The notes under the pieces are model-generated. The model was not told the origin of the DNA and ran no database searches. It was given only the letters and a program-made list of their open reading frames with translations. Of a DNA stretch of 20,415 nucleotides, positions 5,379 through 13,846 are shown in pieces; within the stretch, counting starts at the first letter, position 1; every line of letters begins with the position of its first letter. Source of the stretch: a virus; IMG/VR virus record IMGVR_UViG_3300042365_000328, positions 1 to 20,415 of that record. The stretch is one strand, 5' to 3'. The position numbers and the translations under genes were made by a program.

Positions 5379-5780
5379 ATGCGCACGAAGATTACGGTTG
5401 ATGCCGGGTACACCGCCGAACATGTCGACTTCGGGGTCACGGACGCAAAGGGCCGCACCATCGGCGCCATGGTTCATCGTTCCGTGCGGACGTTCGCCGA
5501 GATCAAGATCGTGGAGGTCGCGGCCGGCGAGGTCGCGCCTGACGGCACGACGAAGCCGTGGCCGCGCAAGATCGACGCCGACACCGGTCGGGAAAACGTG
5601 TGCTACTCGACGCAGGAGCCGGGCGCATGGTTTCGGTTCTGCCCGCAGGCGACGCGCGGCTCCGCGTCGTTCGGGGCCTCGCAGTACGACCGCTACTACC
5701 GCACCGAAGCCGAGCGGGAGGAGGCGGTCGCCGCGTACCTGCAGGCCGCCCGCGCGCGGGCCGCCAAGACCACGCGCTAA
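5379..5780 (+). CDS. Hypothetical protein, cassette cargo B (133 aa)
   Basis: No named family. The ATG at 5379 has GGAG about 6 nt upstream; the open frame reaches further up but into the repeated leader. The N-terminal half looks beta-rich (FGVTDAKGRTIGAMVHRSV, then AEIKIVEVAAGEV), the middle is polar (residues 57-75), and the second half has PGAWFRFCPQATRGSASFG followed by a helical tail (TEAEREEAVAAYLQAARARA). This layout recalls small uncharacterised phage proteins, but I cannot name a family. It has no similarity to the 73-aa cargo of cassette A even though the flanking leader and hairpin are nearly the same. Function unknown. Confidence 0.7.
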   Translation: MRTKITVDAGYTAEHVDFGVTDAKGRTIGAMVHRSVRTFAEIKIVEVAAGEVAPDGTTKPWPRKIDADTGRENVCYSTQEPGAWFRFCPQATRGSASFGASQYDRYYRTEAEREEAVAAYLQAARARAAKTTR

Positions 5781-5801
5781 CCCCCACGGGCTCACGCCCC
5801 G

Positions 5802-5826
5802 CCCCGCTCGGGTCATGCCGGCGGGG
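5802..5826 (+). terminator. GC-rich 3' hairpin, copy B
   Basis: CCCCGC (5802-5807), a bulged T (5808) and CGG pair with CCG and GCGGGG (5818-5826) around the loop GTCATG. Twenty-four bases match copy A (2138-2162) apart from the loop, including the bulge. It starts 22 nt after the stop of the 133-aa gene. No T-run follows, so its role as terminator is likely but not shown. Confidence 0.5.
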
Positions 5827-5959
5827 TCGCCGGCTCGCGGCGACGGCTTGTAGCCTCCCGATCTGGCTTGATTCGGCGTGCCTCCGTACGGTGCGGGGGC
5901 GCGAAACGTGCTAGAACGCGAAGTAACTAGGCCGTTTGCACCGGCCGTTTGGGGGAGTG

Positions 5960-6373
5960 ATGGAACCAGGGGATCGGGTCGTTTGGTGGAGCGCGTACCA
6001 GACCCGCCAGTTCGTGGCGTGCGAGGTGCGCGCGGTGGCGCGCGTCACCCCGGGCGGGAGCCTGCGGCTAACGACGGGCGAGCTGGAGCGGGCCGAGCGC
6101 TGGCGCGTCGCCACCCCGGCCGAGGTGGCCGCGTGGGACGCGCACACCGCTGAGCAGGCTGTCGCCGAGAGGGCGGCCCGCCACATGGCGGCCTGCCCGC
6201 AGACGCGACCGGGCTTCGGGGTGGGGGTGGAGCCTGCGAAGGTCGTGCGGCCACGCGCGGCGGCTGTGCTCGCGTGGGCGGGGCGGCTCGCCGAGCTCCA
6301 GGCGCAGCTCGAGGCGGCGATGAGCGCCGCGGCGGTCGCGCTGGAGGCGTGCCAGCCGACGAAGGGGGCGTGA
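5960..6373 (+). CDS. Hypothetical protein, possible N-terminal beta-barrel (137 aa)
   Basis: The ATG at 5960 follows GGGGGAG; a GTG at 5957 and a TTG at 5936 are weaker choices. Residues 1-55 (GDRVVWW, FVACEVRAVARV, GSLRLTTGEL, AERWRVATPAEVAAW) have the strand pattern of small SH3/KOW-like beta-barrel domains seen in many short phage proteins that may touch nucleic acid. The rest is helical, with a likely coiled coil near the end (residues 100-128, with LAELQAQLEAAMSAAAVALE). Its stop is 1 nt away from the stop of the convergent tail gene, leaving no room for a terminator between them. Function unknown. Confidence 0.65.
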   Translation: MEPGDRVVWWSAYQTRQFVACEVRAVARVTPGGSLRLTTGELERAERWRVATPAEVAAWDAHTAEQAVAERAARHMAACPQTRPGFGVGVEPAKVVRPRAAAVLAWAGRLAELQAQLEAAMSAAAVALEACQPTKGA

Positions 6374-6374
6374 C

Positions 6375-8036
6375 CTACTGCGGCAGCACGATGTCGTCGT
6401 CCCCGATCGGCACGACGCTGCCCGTGGTCGGTGGGGCGGGGCGAATCTCCAGCTCCAGCCGTGCCCGGCAGTGGTCGTCAAGCTCGACCGCGATCACGTC
6501 GGCGGCCGCGTCGATCAGTAGGTGTGCCGACACGAGGTGCACGACGTCGCCCGGCCGGATCCATGCGTAGTCGGCCGGGCAGTCGAACACGACCCGTCGC
6601 CGGGAGGCGGCGTCACGGGCCGCGCGCCAGAGCAGGGTCAGCGCGGCGCCGTCGCGGTCGGGCACGATGTCGGTGGTCAGGTCCTCCCCGTCGAGCACGC
6701 CGAGGCGGGTGGCCGACTGCTCGACCACGAGGGATCCAATCGCGTCGGGGTCCTCCGGGTCCGGCGATGGCCCGATCGTGGTCCGGCGTAGGTATTCGTT
6801 CGATGCGGCGTCGAGCGCCCAGCGGATCGTACGCCGATTGCAGCGCTCCCACGGTGGCGCCTGGTACTGCACGGGCCCGACGTGGGCGACGCCCGGCCCC
6901 TCCGTGATCGTGGCAACGGTCGCCGTCGAATCCCACCGCCACGGCACGAGGTACAAGCCGTCCGGCCCCACGGCGACGGACACGGGCACGAGCGGCAGCA
7001 GGTTGTCCGCCACGTAGTCCCACGGCGACACGGCTTCGTCGGCGTACCCGGCCACCTTCCAGCGATCGAGCATCGGGCGGACCGACGCCAAGCGCGCGCG
7101 ATCGATCCGGTCGACCGACCGGCCAAGCCACCACTCGATCAGGTGGCCCATCGTGGACAGCTCGGCGCCGTCGATGTCGGACAGCAGCGACCCGCTGTTC
7201 TGGTTCCAGCAGATCCAGTAATCCCCGGCTTGCTGGATCGCGAGGACCTCCGCCGAGATATCGACGACGGCGCACAGTTGGCCGAGGCCGTCCGTCTCGT
7301 GAGTGACGTCGACGACTTCGGTGGACCAGCCGCCCATCACGGCGTCGTCGCGGTACATGAGGGTGACGTTAGCCGAAACCACCCGGTGCCCGGCAATCAG
7401 GAGCTTCGTGGCGATCTCGCCGACCGACGAGTATTCGACGATCAACGCCGGAGATCCAGGCGCGACGATCGCCGTTCCGTCGGCCTCGCGGTAGGATCCG
7501 GGACGGCCCCACACGGTCGGGTAGACCCGGCCGTCGTGATCGGGTAGGCGGTCGGGCCACGTGTCGGCCGAGACCACCGCCGAAGGGGCGGGGTGGGTGG
7601 CGCGGTCGTCCCAGGGCGCCCATTCGACCGTGAAGGTGACAAGCGAATGCCTGGATCCGTCGGGATTCAGAATCTCGTCGTAGTCGGGCTCGACCACGCG
7701 GCCGGCGATCACGACCTCACGCCACGTGCGATCGATGCCTACGCGGTGCATCGACAGTTCGGCGGTCGCGGCCGACAAGTCGTGACCAAGCGCGATCAGC
7801 GCCGCCACCGACTCCGGCCAAACGACCTCGATCTGCGCGGTCGGTGGGGACGGCGACGTCGATAGCGGCTCTGCCTCGAGGCGCACGCGAAGGCCGGCGA
7901 GGCCGGCAAGGTAGGTGCGCGTGCTGGATCCGTCGGTAACCTCCATCGTTTCCGACGCGAACCGCCAGATACGGCCCGCAAAGGTCAGATCCAGAAGCCA
8001 CGCTAACCGTTCGCCGGGTTCGGGTCGGAGCCTCAC
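6375..8036 (-). CDS. Tail-tip/baseplate hub-like protein (553 aa)
   Basis: Last gene of the virion module. The GTG start at 8036 overlaps the stop of the 1108-aa gene by 4 nt. The first 200 residues are beta-rich (DLTFAGRIWRFASETMEV, RVRLEAEPLS) and contain a PTVWGRPGSYREADG block (around residues 188-202) like the GR(P/V) loops of tail hub or distal tail proteins. The middle and C-terminal regions have strands typical of tail-associated proteins (RVVFDCPADYAWIRPGDVVHL). Position after tape measure and receptor-binding genes supports a role at the tail tip, perhaps as hub or fibre-attachment protein. No enzymatic motif seen. Specific role uncertain. Confidence 0.55.
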   Translation of the reverse strand: MRLRPEPGERLAWLLDLTFAGRIWRFASETMEVTDGSSTRTYLAGLAGLRVRLEAEPLSTSPSPPTAQIEVVWPESVAALIALGHDLSAATAELSMHRVGIDRTWREVVIAGRVVEPDYDEILNPDGSRHSLVTFTVEWAPWDDRATHPAPSAVVSADTWPDRLPDHDGRVYPTVWGRPGSYREADGTAIVAPGSPALIVEYSSVGEIATKLLIAGHRVVSANVTLMYRDDAVMGGWSTEVVDVTHETDGLGQLCAVVDISAEVLAIQQAGDYWICWNQNSGSLLSDIDGAELSTMGHLIEWWLGRSVDRIDRARLASVRPMLDRWKVAGYADEAVSPWDYVADNLLPLVPVSVAVGPDGLYLVPWRWDSTATVATITEGPGVAHVGPVQYQAPPWERCNRRTIRWALDAASNEYLRRTTIGPSPDPEDPDAIGSLVVEQSATRLGVLDGEDLTTDIVPDRDGAALTLLWRAARDAASRRRVVFDCPADYAWIRPGDVVHLVSAHLLIDAAADVIAVELDDHCRARLELEIRPAPPTTGSVVPIGDDDIVLPQ

Positions 8037-11000
8037 ACCTCCTCCCGAATCGTCAGGGCGGCGACGCGCACAAGCTCCGTGTCAAGCTCTTCGCCGAGCA
8101 CGTTCTCGACGCGCACCGGCCCCTCCAGGCGCCCATAGAGGTGCTGGCCCCGGCGATTCAGCAAGACCGCCACGTCGGACGCACCGCCCTTCGCGAGCCG
8201 CGGGAGGTAGACGATGTGGCCCGCGGCGCCGGACTGCGCGCGGTGGATCCCCTCCAGCACGGTCGGGGTGGTGCCGACGAGCGCGGCGGCAAGCGCGCCC
8301 GACGCGGCCGACGCTAGGAGGTAGTCAGGGTCGGCCTCCCCGCCCGGATCCACGGCGGCGCTCGTCTCCACTCCGTCGACCCACCCGACCTCGACCAGGC
8401 GGCGGGGGACCGCCCGAACGCGCGACGTCGACGTGCCGTCCGCCTGCTCGATGATCTCGGTGGCGGTGTCGGTTTCGACGACGCGGCCCCAAGAGTAGTC
8501 CTCGGGCATGAGCACGACCGGGCCGACGACGAGGCTACCGAGCTCGTGGATCCCGCCCGGCGGTCGCGGGATCGTCGAGCTCGGGACCGGGACCCGGAGC
8601 CGGATCCCGGAGTACACCACGCCGGCAAGGTGCAGCACGATCACGGCGTCGCGCGGGATGACGTGCAGAGTGCCCGACGTCGGATCGATGGACGCGGCAT
8701 CGACGCGGAGCACGGGCCGGCGCGTCGTGGCGTTGGTCCACTTGCCCTCCGTATTCGACAGGATCTCCCACGAGTAATGGCCGGCGGAGTAGGTCCAGGC
8801 GTACGCTCCGCGAACCTCCTCGCGTACGAGCGTGGGCGAATCGGTAGGCGCGCTTGCCGACGGACGGACGGCGTTACCGTCGCGAGCGAACGGCAACGCC
8901 TCCATCCCATCGTACAGGTTGACCGTCGCCAGCGTGATCCACGCGGAGGTTCCGGCGTCGTACCCGGCGATCTCGACGCGGCCGATGGTGGATCCGAACA
9001 GGCCGATCGCGATCGTGTCGCACCCAAGGGAGGCGTCGCCGATCTCGGACCAACGGACCGCGATGTCGGCTTGCGTCGCCGAGTCCCAGCGAGCGAGCAC
9101 GCGTGGGCTCGGTTGTCCGTTGTGTGGCAGGATCCGGGTCAGTGGGTAGTCGTCGGACGCCTCGACAGACCACAGGTCACCGCGCACGGTCGGCCCGTCC
9201 GTCGCCGAGAGGACGAGTCCACCGTCTACGTAGGTGCCGCCCGGCGAAAACTCCCGCGCGCCGAGGTCGTCCGGGTTGGTTTGGCCGGAACAAAGCCGCG
9301 TCTTGCCCGCGTAGATGTCGCTCACGTCCAAGAACCGATGCCATACGGACGTGCTGGCCGACGCCGCGAGGTGGCCCCACGTGATCGTGTTGGCGCCGGC
9401 CGCGCCCGCGTTGTCGGCCAACGCATCGGACGAAGCGCCTAGGATCCAGAACCGATCGGCGGGGTGCGTGGCGTCGGCGTCCCGGTACCACACGCGCACA
9501 GCGCCGTTGCCGTCGGCGTCCTTGCCAAGTGCCACGCGGATGTCGACGCGGCCGGACAGCGACACGGTGGCGATCGTAACGGCGGCGGTGGCGTCGGCGA
9601 CGCGAAAGCCGGTCGCCGTGTGCCGGATCACGACGACCCAGCCTTCTACGCCGTCGTCGACGCGCACGAGGCACGCGACCTGGTTCGTCGACAGCGACCC
9701 GCCGGAAGTCACCTGAACCGAGTATTCGGCAATGATCCCGTGATCTACGCTGCTGGTCGGCGCGCGGGTGTAGGACCGCGTCTGCGCGATCGTCGTCGTG
9801 ACCGTCAGCGCACCGCTCGCGAGCGCATCCGATCCGGCGCCTGCCGCCGTCCAGTAGGTGTCGCCGGGCTCGTCGAACGGGAGCCACGTGCGCTCCCAGG
9901 ACACGCGCTCGTCCTGCCGGGCGAACCGGGTGTAACCGGGAAGCGTGTGCGTCGAGTAGCCCCCGAGGTAGATCGCGATCAGCGACGGATCCGCCGTGCC
10001 GGGGTTGGCCGCGAACGTGCCGACCATCACAATCCGGCCCTGGCTGGGGCAAACGCTGAACGCGGTAGGGTAGGTTGCAGCGTCATTCGACGCCCACCAC
10101 GTGGTGAGCCCGGCGGTGGACGAGCCCTGGCCGACGCCGGACCAGGTCACGCCCCCATCGGTGGAGCGGACCAGGATCCCCTCACCCGTGACGGTCGGTT
10201 GCCGGCCGAAGGCAAAGATCGCTCCCGTCTCGTCGACGCAGGCCCCGAGGTCGCCGAGCACGAGCACCTTGCTGGCGACCGTAGCCCACGCCTCCGTGCT
10301 TGACGCGACGTCGTAGGCGGTGGCAACCTCCAGATCGTACGACGCGGACGACACGATCCGCGCGCGAGGCTTGCGGTCGATCGCCGTCAGGTAGAGCACG
10401 ACGAAGCCGGATCCGGCGGCGAGCACTTCGGGGAGCATCCCGCCCGAATCGGCTACGTCGTCGGTCGACCACGCTCCGTTGACGAGTTTGAAGCTCACTC
10501 CGTCGTCGGTGCTGTGCCATTGCGCCAACGTGTCGAGGTAGTCCAGATCGGTGTCACGGGCCTGCAGGTGGGCTACGAGCAGGACCTGCCCGTTGGCGTA
10601 GGCGCACCGCAGGCGGCCGAGGATGTAGCCACCGAGGCCGGCGCCGGTGGTGCTCGCGTAGGCTACATCGTCGGCCAGGCAGTACGACTGACCGAGCGCC
10701 CACGTCGCGCCGTCGTCGTCACTGTACCACATGCGCACATTGCCGAGTCCGGTAGTGGCGGTCACCGGATCGAACACCCAGTGGTAGAGGTGCAGCCGCC
10801 CGCTCGGCAAGCGAAGCAGGCACGGGTTGAAGGCCTGCGACGCCGGCAACGCAAACGAAGTCGAGTAGACTGTGACGGTCGACCACGTGTCGGCGGTCGG
10901 CGAGCGCACCGACACCTCGATGCCGTCGTCGGCGGGCGTGCGGCCGCTGTCGTCAGTCTGGTACGCGGTGACGACGGTGCCGTCGGCGAGCGAGATCGCG

Positions 11001-11359
11001 TGAGGCTGGGCGGTCGACACGAGCGTGCCGGACGGCGCGACGCGGACGGCCTCGTACCCGCTGATTGTGCCGGGTGGCTCCCAGCCTCGGTATTCGTCGG
11101 TGTCGTCCGTGCTGTTGCGCCAAACGTACGTGGCGCCGTCGATTTCTGGCAGGCCGCCGCGGAGCGTCAGGATCCGAAGGTGGGCGCCCTCGGCTTGCTC
11201 GCCGGAGCTCGTCAGCGTCAGGCCGGTGACCTGATCCGGGTCCGGCACGCCGGGACGGGGCGACGTCTGCACGAGCGTCGTCTCGGCGTCCCACAGGGCG
11301 ACGCCAGCATCGTTAGCCAGCAACGCCCGGTATACCGCTCGCGATTGGTCGGACGCCAT
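8033..11359 (-). CDS. Large tail-tip/receptor-binding protein with sialidase-like Asp-box propeller (1108 aa)
   Basis: A virion protein that probably binds host surface glycans. Three Asp-box (BNR) motifs, pattern S-x-D-x-G-x-T-W, are visible at residues 213-220 (SDDDGATW), 283-290 (STDDGVSF) and 399-406 (STDGGVTW), so residues about 100-470 likely form a sialidase-type beta-propeller. Catalytic arginines and the Tyr/Glu pair of true sialidases could not be confirmed, so it may only bind. Residues about 490-690 look like a jelly-roll/LamG-type domain, and the C-terminal 400 residues are beta-rich and probably anchor to the tail. The ATG at 11359 follows GGAGG and shares one base with the tape-measure stop. 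The next gene starts within its stop codon. Confidence 0.65.
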   Translation of the reverse strand: MASDQSRAVYRALLANDAGVALWDAETTLVQTSPRPGVPDPDQVTGLTLTSSGEQAEGAHLRILTLRGGLPEIDGATYVWRNSTDDTDEYRGWEPPGTISGYEAVRVAPSGTLVSTAQPHAISLADGTVVTAYQTDDSGRTPADDGIEVSVRSPTADTWSTVTVYSTSFALPASQAFNPCLLRLPSGRLHLYHWVFDPVTATTGLGNVRMWYSDDDGATWALGQSYCLADDVAYASTTGAGLGGYILGRLRCAYANGQVLLVAHLQARDTDLDYLDTLAQWHSTDDGVSFKLVNGAWSTDDVADSGGMLPEVLAAGSGFVVLYLTAIDRKPRARIVSSASYDLEVATAYDVASSTEAWATVASKVLVLGDLGACVDETGAIFAFGRQPTVTGEGILVRSTDGGVTWSGVGQGSSTAGLTTWWASNDAATYPTAFSVCPSQGRIVMVGTFAANPGTADPSLIAIYLGGYSTHTLPGYTRFARQDERVSWERTWLPFDEPGDTYWTAAGAGSDALASGALTVTTTIAQTRSYTRAPTSSVDHGIIAEYSVQVTSGGSLSTNQVACLVRVDDGVEGWVVVIRHTATGFRVADATAAVTIATVSLSGRVDIRVALGKDADGNGAVRVWYRDADATHPADRFWILGASSDALADNAGAAGANTITWGHLAASASTSVWHRFLDVSDIYAGKTRLCSGQTNPDDLGAREFSPGGTYVDGGLVLSATDGPTVRGDLWSVEASDDYPLTRILPHNGQPSPRVLARWDSATQADIAVRWSEIGDASLGCDTIAIGLFGSTIGRVEIAGYDAGTSAWITLATVNLYDGMEALPFARDGNAVRPSASAPTDSPTLVREEVRGAYAWTYSAGHYSWEILSNTEGKWTNATTRRPVLRVDAASIDPTSGTLHVIPRDAVIVLHLAGVVYSGIRLRVPVPSSTIPRPPGGIHELGSLVVGPVVLMPEDYSWGRVVETDTATEIIEQADGTSTSRVRAVPRRLVEVGWVDGVETSAAVDPGGEADPDYLLASAASGALAAALVGTTPTVLEGIHRAQSGAAGHIVYLPRLAKGGASDVAVLLNRRGQHLYGRLEGPVRVENVLGEELDTELVRVAALTIREEV

Positions 11360-13314
11360 CAGCGCCTCCGGGTGGATCGGCCGACCCGATCCCCGCCAGC
11401 AATAGCCCGGTGCAGGGCGCCGCGACGGGTGTAGGCTTCGGCGGCGACCTGATCCATCACGCGGTGGCGCAGCATCAACGACACGGCGCCTCCGGATCCG
11501 CCCGACGACTCACCGCGGTTCGCGGCGTTGACGCCTGCTTCCCCTCCGACCGCGCGCACGCCCGCGGCCGTCAGAACGGCCTCGTTCCGGCGTGCGCGGA
11601 TCGCTACCTCATCGGGCGCGCTGGATCCGCTGGCGCCGATCATGCCGCCCGTGTGGAACGTGGGCAGGGGCGCAGCGGCGGCGGTCGCGAGTTGTACGGC
11701 GCCCAACGCCGACATCGCCACGATGCCAGGAATGTTCAGGGGCGGGGGCGCGCTTGCGGCGGCCTTCGTGACCGCGGCTGCAGTGTTGACCGTGATCTCC
11801 AGAATCCCGGCCGCTTTCGCCATCTTGGCGCGGCTCATGGCAGCGTCGCGCGCCGCCTGCAACTCTGCCTCCGTCGCCGTGCCGGTGGCCTCCAGGGCGG
11901 CGAGGGCGCTGGCGGCGGCGTCAGCGCTCGACTGCCCAGCGAGCGAGACGAGCGCCCCGAACGACCCGGCCACCGTGGCGCCCGTGTCCTGCCACGCGGC
12001 GCGTAGCGTGGCGGCGTCGCGCTGTGCCTGCGCGGTCATCTGCTCGCCTGCGCGCTGCGACGCCTCCAGCGCCCGGTTAGACGCCTCCGCCTGCGTCGCG
12101 AGGGCATCGGCCATCGCCGAGGTGGACGCGTCTACGGCGGCGGCCTTGGCCAGCTCCGCCTGCTCGACCGCCTCCGCGCCACCCCCGGCCGTCGCCGTGA
12201 GGGCGTCGATCTGGGCGATCTGCTCCACGAGTTGCAACGTGATCCGGTGCATGGGGTCGGCGGCGGCGATGGTGCTCGCCGTCGCCATCGCTTGGATCCG
12301 GTCGAGGGCGGCGAGCTGCGCCGCTTCCTCGCGAGCGGCATCGGCGGCGCGCCGTGCCGCTTCGGCCTTGGCCTCCTTGGCGGCCCTTGCCCGTTCGTCG
12401 TTCTCGGCGTCGACGTCGACCAGCAGGCCCAACGCGATCAGTTGCTGGCGTTCCTGCTCGAGCGCGGCCTCGACGTCCTCGGCAGACTTGGCAAGATCGG
12501 TGTTTGCCGCGGCGAGATCGCGGCCGGCCTTCGTGTTCGCGACCGCCCTCGGCAACACCTCATCGAGCGCATCGGCCATGTTGAGCAGTGGCACAATGCC
12601 GAACGACACGGCATCGTGAAACATGTTCGATTGGTTACCGGCCTCGATCATGACCTCTGCGAACGCGATAGCGACCGATACACCTCGGCTAAGGCTACCG
12701 GTGAGGCGGCCAACCGTCTCGCCGGCCGCCACGACTTGCGGAACGAACGTGTTGAGTGTCCCCAGCAAGTCGCCGACGCCATCAGCGGATGCGGCCGCAA
12801 ACGCCTGCTTGGCCTGCAGGGCCGCCGCCGTGAGCGAATCGATCGACGTCTGGGCCTCGGAGATCGACGCGAGTTGCGTGGCGGTGACCGCCGACGTCGC
12901 GCCGAGCTCCGCAAGTGCGGCCTCCGTCGCCGCGAAGTCGCGGATGCTCGACACCGCGGCGCCGATCGCTGCGCTTGCGCCCGCGGCGGCTCCACCGATC
13001 AGCAGCATCGAGGCGGCAGCGGCGCCGGCCACGGGACCGAGCGCAGCGATCCCCTTGCCGACGTCCGCCACGTCGCCGACGATTCCGCCGAACACCTTCT
13101 CCGCGCCGGTCCTGATGTCGCCTAGCCCGGCCTTCCACGAGGCTGCGGATCCAGCGGCGGCGCCCTTGGCCGCGCGCTCGGCTGCCTTGATCTCCCGCGA
13201 CAGTTGGCCGGCCATCGCCTTGGCCTCGACACCGGTAATGCCGGGGATCTTCGCCATCTCCTCGCGGAACTTGTCGAGGCGCGCCACGACGTCGAGGCCG
13301 ATCGTTTCACCCAC
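11359..13314 (-). CDS. Tail tape measure protein (651 aa)
   Basis: Sets tail length and sits inside the tail tube. It is mostly helical and alanine-rich, with a hydrophobic stretch at residues 88-122 (GPVAGAAAASMLLIGGAAAG and on) typical of tape measures, a charged coiled-coil middle (VEAALEQERQQLIALG, then repeated ARRAADAAREEAAQLAALD), and a second hydrophobic region before FHTGGMIG and DEVAIRARRNEAVLTAAGV, which match the C-terminal motif common in phage tape measures. At about 0.15 nm per residue, 651 residues would give a tail near 100 nm. The GTG at 13314 has a GGAGGT site and overlaps the preceding gene by 8 nt. Position after the frameshifted chaperone pair and one minor tail gene is typical. 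Confidence 0.85.
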   Translation of the reverse strand: MGETIGLDVVARLDKFREEMAKIPGITGVEAKAMAGQLSREIKAAERAAKGAAAGSAASWKAGLGDIRTGAEKVFGGIVGDVADVGKGIAALGPVAGAAAASMLLIGGAAAGASAAIGAAVSSIRDFAATEAALAELGATSAVTATQLASISEAQTSIDSLTAAALQAKQAFAAASADGVGDLLGTLNTFVPQVVAAGETVGRLTGSLSRGVSVAIAFAEVMIEAGNQSNMFHDAVSFGIVPLLNMADALDEVLPRAVANTKAGRDLAAANTDLAKSAEDVEAALEQERQQLIALGLLVDVDAENDERARAAKEAKAEAARRAADAAREEAAQLAALDRIQAMATASTIAAADPMHRITLQLVEQIAQIDALTATAGGGAEAVEQAELAKAAAVDASTSAMADALATQAEASNRALEASQRAGEQMTAQAQRDAATLRAAWQDTGATVAGSFGALVSLAGQSSADAAASALAALEATGTATEAELQAARDAAMSRAKMAKAAGILEITVNTAAAVTKAAASAPPPLNIPGIVAMSALGAVQLATAAAAPLPTFHTGGMIGASGSSAPDEVAIRARRNEAVLTAAGVRAVGGEAGVNAANRGESSGGSGGAVSLMLRHRVMDQVAAEAYTRRGALHRAIAGGDRVGRSTRRR

Positions 13315-13846
13315 GGGTTACCTCCGTGATGATTGCGCGCTTGAGCTCGGGTAGCGCCGCCTTGACCCGCGCCTTCATCGGGCCGGAGACCAGGTGCGGA
13401 ACGAGGAACTTGGGCGTTCCCTGCGCCGCTTTCGGATTCGGCTCATACGCGATCCCCATCCTGCCAACGGGCATCCCTGCGCGCTTGCGGCGACCCCACT
13501 CCTCGTTGCTGACCTCGACCTCGAGCAGCGCGGTGGATCGGGGCTGGCGCACGTACAGCGGTACGGGCTTGCCGCCTGCGCGGCGCGTGTCGGTGGATCC
13601 GACGCTGACCCGGACCTCTGATTCGGAGATCGTCACGGTGACGCCGATATCGCCGGATCGGCCCGTGCGGCGCGTGACGAGGCCGTACCACTGGCGCTCT
13701 GCGTCGGTCGCCACGTCGGACGCGATCGCCTCCAGGCGACTCACAAGGCCCCGGCTGGCGGCGTCTGCGGCACGTCGGTACAGGTCGGCGATCGTGCCGC
13801 TGACCTCGATCGTGACGTCGCCGTCGCGGTAGCGGGTGACGCTCAC
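13307..13846 (-). CDS. Minor tail protein between chaperone and tape measure (179 aa)
   Basis: The GTG at 13846 was chosen because it overlaps the chaperone stop as GTGA; the longer frame upstream is shadow sequence. The N-terminal helix region (TIADLYRRAADAASRGLVSR) and a central beta part (GDIGVTVTISESEVRVSVGS) resemble HK97 gp10-type head-tail or minor tail proteins, which also carry a central RTGR-like loop (residues about 59-63 here). The C-terminus has PKFLVPHLVSGPMKARVKAALPELKRAI, again like that group. In many siphophages gp10-type genes lie before the tail tube; here it lies after the chaperones, so exact role is uncertain. Confidence 0.6.
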   Translation of the reverse strand: MSVTRYRDGDVTIEVSGTIADLYRRAADAASRGLVSRLEAIASDVATDAERQWYGLVTRRTGRSGDIGVTVTISESEVRVSVGSTDTRRAGGKPVPLYVRQPRSTALLEVEVSNEEWGRRKRAGMPVGRMGIAYEPNPKAAQGTPKFLVPHLVSGPMKARVKAALPELKRAIITEVTRG

